From: Methylacidiphilum sp.
GTDB lineage: Bacteria; Verrucomicrobiota; Verrucomicrobiia; CAIQCK01
DNA length: 19,241 nt
Reading direction: 5' to 3'
NCBI GenBank assembly: GCA_020718125.1
Contig: DYDC01000015.1
Span: forward strand, 1 to 19,241
Numbering within the stretch: position 1 is the first letter of the stretch; each line of letters begins with the position of its first letter. Under the pieces are notes generated by a model, which made no database searches, was not told the DNA's origin, and was given only the letters and a program-made list of their open reading frames with translations. Below are positions 16,236-19,241 of this stretch, one piece after another. The position numbers were made by a program, and so were the translations under genes.

Positions 16236-17708
16236 ATGGGGCGAAGATTTCCCATTTTCCCGTTGGTCGTCCTGTTGGCCGGTGCATGGCCGGCGGGCGC
16301 GACGCCGTTGGATGACGTGCGCAGGAGTGTCGTCCGCATCAGCACGACGTCGCAGGACCCGAACTGGCGCGAGCCGTGGTCGCCCGGCAGAGTCCACTGC
16401 GGGCGCGGCGCGGGCTTCGTAATCGAGGGCCGGCGCATCCTGACCAACGCCCACGTCGTCAGCAACGCCCGGTTCATCGCCATCGAGCGCGAGAACGATC
16501 CTCGCAAATACGTCGCCACGGTCGAACACGTCGCGCACGACTGCGATCTGGCGGTGCTGAAGGTGCAGGACGATGGTTTCTTCAAGAACGCCGTGCCGCT
16601 GGCGCCCGGCGGCATCCCGGAACTGGAATCCACGGTCTCCGTTTACGGCTACCCGATCGGCGGCGACCGGCTGTCGGTCACGCGCGGCGTGGTGTCGCGG
16701 ATAGACTTCGAGGCCTACAGCCACTCCGGACTCGATTCGCACCTGACGATCCAGATTGACGCGGCGATCAATCCGGGCAACAGCGGCGGCCCGGTGCTGC
16801 AAGACGGCAAAGTGGTCGGCGTCGCGTTCCAGGGCTACAGCGGCGCGGTGGCCCAGAACGTCGGCTATATGATCCCCACGCCGGTGATCCGCAGGTTTCT
16901 CAAGGACATCGAGGATGGCCGCTACGACCGCTACATGGACCTGCTGCTGACGACGTTTCCGTTGCGCAACCCGGCCCATCGCCGCGCGCTGGGCCTGCCC
17001 GACGACGGCCGCGGCATCGTGGTGTGTTCGGTGACCTCCTCGGGGCCGGCGGGCGGCGTGCTCCAGCGTGGCGACGTGTTGTTGAGCATTGACGGGCACC
17101 CGATCGCCAGCGACGGGTTCGTGGAGTTGGAGGGCGAGCGCGTCGAGATGTCGGAGGTGGTCGAACGGAAGTTCAAGGGCGAACAGGTGAAGTTCAGCAT
17201 CCGGCGCAACCGCCAGCCGCTGGAGGTCACGGTCACGTTGCGGGCCGGGGACACTCACCGGACACTGGCCCGCAACTACGACATGCCCGCGCGCTACGTG
17301 GTCTTTGCGGGGCTGGTGTTCCAGCCGATGAACCGTGACTTGATCGAGGTCTGCCAGATCGAGGACCTGCGCGTGCGCTACTTCTTCCGGACGTTCATCG
17401 CCAACGAACTGTATCGCGAGCGCCCGGAGGTCATCATCCTCAGCAACATCCTGACCGACCCGGTCAACACCTGCCTCGGCGAGTTCAAGCTCGGCATCCT
17501 GGACGAGGTCAACGGCGTCAAGGTCCGCACCCTGCGCGAGGCGGCCGCGGCCCTCGCCAAACCGGCGGAATACCACGCGCTCAAGTTCGTCGGCAAAGGC
17601 CGGCCGGTGGTGCTGAACCGCCAGGCCGTCGAAGCCGCCCGCGAACGGATCAAGACGCGCTACAACGTGCAGCGGGAACAAAACCTCGGCGAGGAGGCGG
17701 CGCGATGA
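16236..17708 (+). CDS. Exported Deg/HtrA-type serine protease (active)
   Basis: A 490-residue trypsin-like protease of the Deg/HtrA family. A signal peptide (1-22, FPIFPLVVLLAGAWPAGA) sends it to the periplasm. The catalytic triad is complete: H73 in TNAHVV, D104 in HDCDLAVL and S183 in NPGNSGGPV. A PDZ domain follows (about 245-340, with GRGIVVCSVTSSGPAGGVLQ and GDVLLSIDG), then a C-terminal region (350-470) resembling the PDZ_3 domain of plant-type Deg2/Deg9 proteases. Such enzymes degrade or refold damaged proteins. The start was set at the ATG at 16236 because it directly precedes the signal peptide, although the frame is open back to 16155. The stop overlaps the next gene by 4 nt (ATGA), so the two should be made together. 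Confidence 0.92.
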   Translation: MGRRFPIFPLVVLLAGAWPAGATPLDDVRRSVVRISTTSQDPNWREPWSPGRVHCGRGAGFVIEGRRILTNAHVVSNARFIAIERENDPRKYVATVEHVAHDCDLAVLKVQDDGFFKNAVPLAPGGIPELESTVSVYGYPIGGDRLSVTRGVVSRIDFEAYSHSGLDSHLTIQIDAAINPGNSGGPVLQDGKVVGVAFQGYSGAVAQNVGYMIPTPVIRRFLKDIEDGRYDRYMDLLLTTFPLRNPAHRRALGLPDDGRGIVVCSVTSSGPAGGVLQRGDVLLSIDGHPIASDGFVELEGERVEMSEVVERKFKGEQVKFSIRRNRQPLEVTVTLRAGDTHRTLARNYDMPARYVVFAGLVFQPMNRDLIEVCQIEDLRVRYFFRTFIANELYRERPEVIILSNILTDPVNTCLGEFKLGILDEVNGVKVRTLREAAAALAKPAEYHALKFVGKGRPVVLNRQAVEAARERIKTRYNVQREQNLGEEAAR

Positions 17709-19192
17709 ACCCGGCGCGACTCCTGCCTTGGGTCTGGTTTTGCGCCGGCTTGTTTTGGCCGATGCTGGCTCCCGCCGCGCGCGCGGACCGTCCGCAATCC
17801 GTCGTCCGCGTCAACGTGACGAGCCAGTCCTGCGACTTCGTCCGCCCCTGGACGAAGAAGACGCCCTACACGTTGCGCGGGCTGGGCGCGATCCTGCTCA
17901 ACGGGCGCGTGCTGGTCACCGGCGAGATGGTGATGGACGCCACCTACGTCGAACTGGAGCGGCCCCGGAGCGGCGAGAAGACCGCCGCCACCGTCGAGTG
18001 CGTGGACTACGACGCCAACCTCGCGCTGCTCAAGCCCGCCGACGCGCGGTTCCTCGACGGGACGAAACCCCTCGCGCTGGCGCCCGCCGCCATCCGCCAG
18101 CGGGTCAGCCTCTGGCAGATCGAGGCCAACGGCGAACTCATCGCCACCGACGGCCTGCTGACCTCGGTGGAGGTGGGGCTGTATCCCGTGGGCGACAGCT
18201 CGTTCCTGACCTACCGGTTCACGTCCTCGCTGCAACTGCGCGACAGCAGCTTCACGCTGCCAATCGTCCGCGATGGCCGGCTGGTGGGGCTGCTCATGCG
18301 GCACGACTCACGCACGCAAACCGTTGAGGCGGTCCCGCAGCCGATCATCGAGCATTTCCTGAAAGCAGCCGCCGCCAAGCCCTACCGCGGGTTCCCGTCG
18401 GCCGGCGTGTATTTCACCAAGACGCGCGACCCGCAGTTCCGACGCTACCTGGGCCTCAACGGCGGCGCCGACCGCAAGCTCGGAGGCGGTGTTTACGTGG
18501 CCACCGTGCTGAAGAACCGGCCCGCCGACCGCGCCGGCGTGAAACCCGGCGATGTGCTGCTGGCCATTGACGGCGCGGACATTGACCAGGACGGCAACTA
18601 CACCGACCCGCAATACGGCCGCATCGCCCTCACCCATCTGATCTCGGCGCGACACTTTGACGGCGAGACGGCGAAGTTCAAACTGCTCCGCGACGGCAAA
18701 GCGACCGAAGTCCCGATCACCCTCAGCCACCAACGCGCTGAAGACCACGTCGTGCCGCCTTACTCGGCGGACCGGCCGCCGCGCTACCAGATCCTCGGCG
18801 GACTGGTGCTGACGGAGCTGACGCGGTCCTATCTGAAGGAATGGGGCCGTGAGTGGTGGAAGGACGCGCCGCTGCGGATGGTCTATTGCGACCGGTTCCA
18901 GAACGAACTGTTCCAGGACGGCCGCAAGCGCCTCATCATCCTCAGCCAGATTCTGCCATCGCCGCTGACCATCGGCTGCGAGGAACTGCGCTATCTCATC
19001 GTCACAAAACTCAACGGCGTCGAACTGCGCAGCTTCGAAGACGTGGCCGCTGCGATGGCCAAGCCGCTCAATGGTTTCCACAAGATCGAGATGGAGGAAG
19101 ACCCGAAGGAGATCTACCTCGACGCCGCGCAAGTCGCCGCCAGCGAGGCCGTGCTGATGAAGGTTTACGGCCTGCCCGCCCTGTGCCGATAG
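17705..19192 (+). CDS. Exported Deg/HtrA-like pseudoprotease (catalytic triad lost)
   Basis: This 495-residue protein is a paralogue of its upstream neighbour and has the same layout: signal peptide (1-27), protease-like domain (30-220), PDZ (about 235-340, GGGVYVATVLKNRPADRAGV and GDVLLAIDG) and a Deg2/Deg9-like C-terminal domain (358-490). By my alignment all three catalytic positions are replaced: His by E74 (VTGEMV against TNAHVV), Asp by N105 (YDANLALL against HDCDLAVL) and Ser by F183 (DSSFTLPIV against PGNSGGPVL). The fold-forming residues around them and the PDZ motifs are kept, and the frame is intact along its full length, which argues against simple decay. It is likely a non-catalytic chaperone, adaptor or regulatory partner of the active protease, possibly in a mixed oligomer. 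That role is inference. The ATG overlaps the stop of the upstream gene. Confidence 0.88.
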   Translation: MNPARLLPWVWFCAGLFWPMLAPAARADRPQSVVRVNVTSQSCDFVRPWTKKTPYTLRGLGAILLNGRVLVTGEMVMDATYVELERPRSGEKTAATVECVDYDANLALLKPADARFLDGTKPLALAPAAIRQRVSLWQIEANGELIATDGLLTSVEVGLYPVGDSSFLTYRFTSSLQLRDSSFTLPIVRDGRLVGLLMRHDSRTQTVEAVPQPIIEHFLKAAAAKPYRGFPSAGVYFTKTRDPQFRRYLGLNGGADRKLGGGVYVATVLKNRPADRAGVKPGDVLLAIDGADIDQDGNYTDPQYGRIALTHLISARHFDGETAKFKLLRDGKATEVPITLSHQRAEDHVVPPYSADRPPRYQILGGLVLTELTRSYLKEWGREWWKDAPLRMVYCDRFQNELFQDGRKRLIILSQILPSPLTIGCEELRYLIVTKLNGVELRSFEDVAAAMAKPLNGFHKIEMEEDPKEIYLDAAQVAASEAVLMKVYGLPALCR

Positions 19193-19241
19193 CGCGCCTT
19201 GACGGTGGGGGGGCGCAACTTGACACACGCGCCAAGTCCCG

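Noticed and set aside
16215..17681. Minus-strand open frame of 488 codons
   Set aside because: Antisense to the Deg protease gene, which has a complete catalytic triad; no domains are seen.
19220..19225. TTGACA at the right edge, a possible -35 box for a following plus-strand gene
   Set aside because: Only 16 bases remain after it, so the -10 hexamer cannot be seen.

Overview
The window is GC-rich, densely packed bacterial DNA from a diderm, because it carries most of a type II secretion system (T2SS). The gene style (a T2SS with repeat-laden pseudopilin leaders, an FHA/cNMP Ser/Thr kinase, a GYF_2-domain protein and Deg proteases with a Deg2/Deg9-like C-terminal PDZ) suggests the Planctomycetota-Verrucomicrobiota-Chlamydiota group, most likely Verrucomicrobiota. 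That placement is inference; no rRNA or marker gene is present.

Layout. (1) 1-459, plus strand: 5'-truncated gene with a GYF_2 domain, running convergently into the next gene. (2) 196-14380, minus strand: one long operon read from high to low coordinates in the order gspE, F, G, H, I, J, K, L, M, a GspC-like gene, gspD, then a cNMP-kinase-FHA fusion. Almost every junction is a 1-17 nt overlap or a gap under 60 nt, and a strong sigma70-type promoter sits directly before gspE. (3) 14428-15058, plus strand: remnant of a sensor histidine kinase that kept its sensor domain and the end of its ATPase domain but lost everything between. (4) 15065-15916, minus strand: a membrane-anchored TPR protein. 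(5) 15917-16235: divergent intergenic region with a 15-bp inverted repeat and a possible promoter. (6) 16236-19192, plus strand: two overlapping genes for exported Deg/HtrA proteins. The first has an intact catalytic triad; in the second all three catalytic positions are replaced while the PDZ regions are kept.

Function. GspE powers assembly of a pseudopilus (G, H, I, J, K) on the inner-membrane platform (F, L, M, GspC-like), which pushes folded periplasmic proteins through the GspD secretin. No prepilin peptidase (GspO) is present, so it must be encoded elsewhere. The terminal kinase could regulate the system. The Deg pair probably serves periplasmic protein quality control.

Most interesting points: consecutive minor pseudopilin genes (gspI, gspJ, gspK) carry repeat or palindromic DNA inside the short region coding for the prepilin leader peptide, including an exact 10 x 7-nt array in gspJ whose ATG-bearing units make the start robust to slippage; an active/dead HtrA pair in translational coupling; and a histidine kinase remnant with a clean internal deletion.
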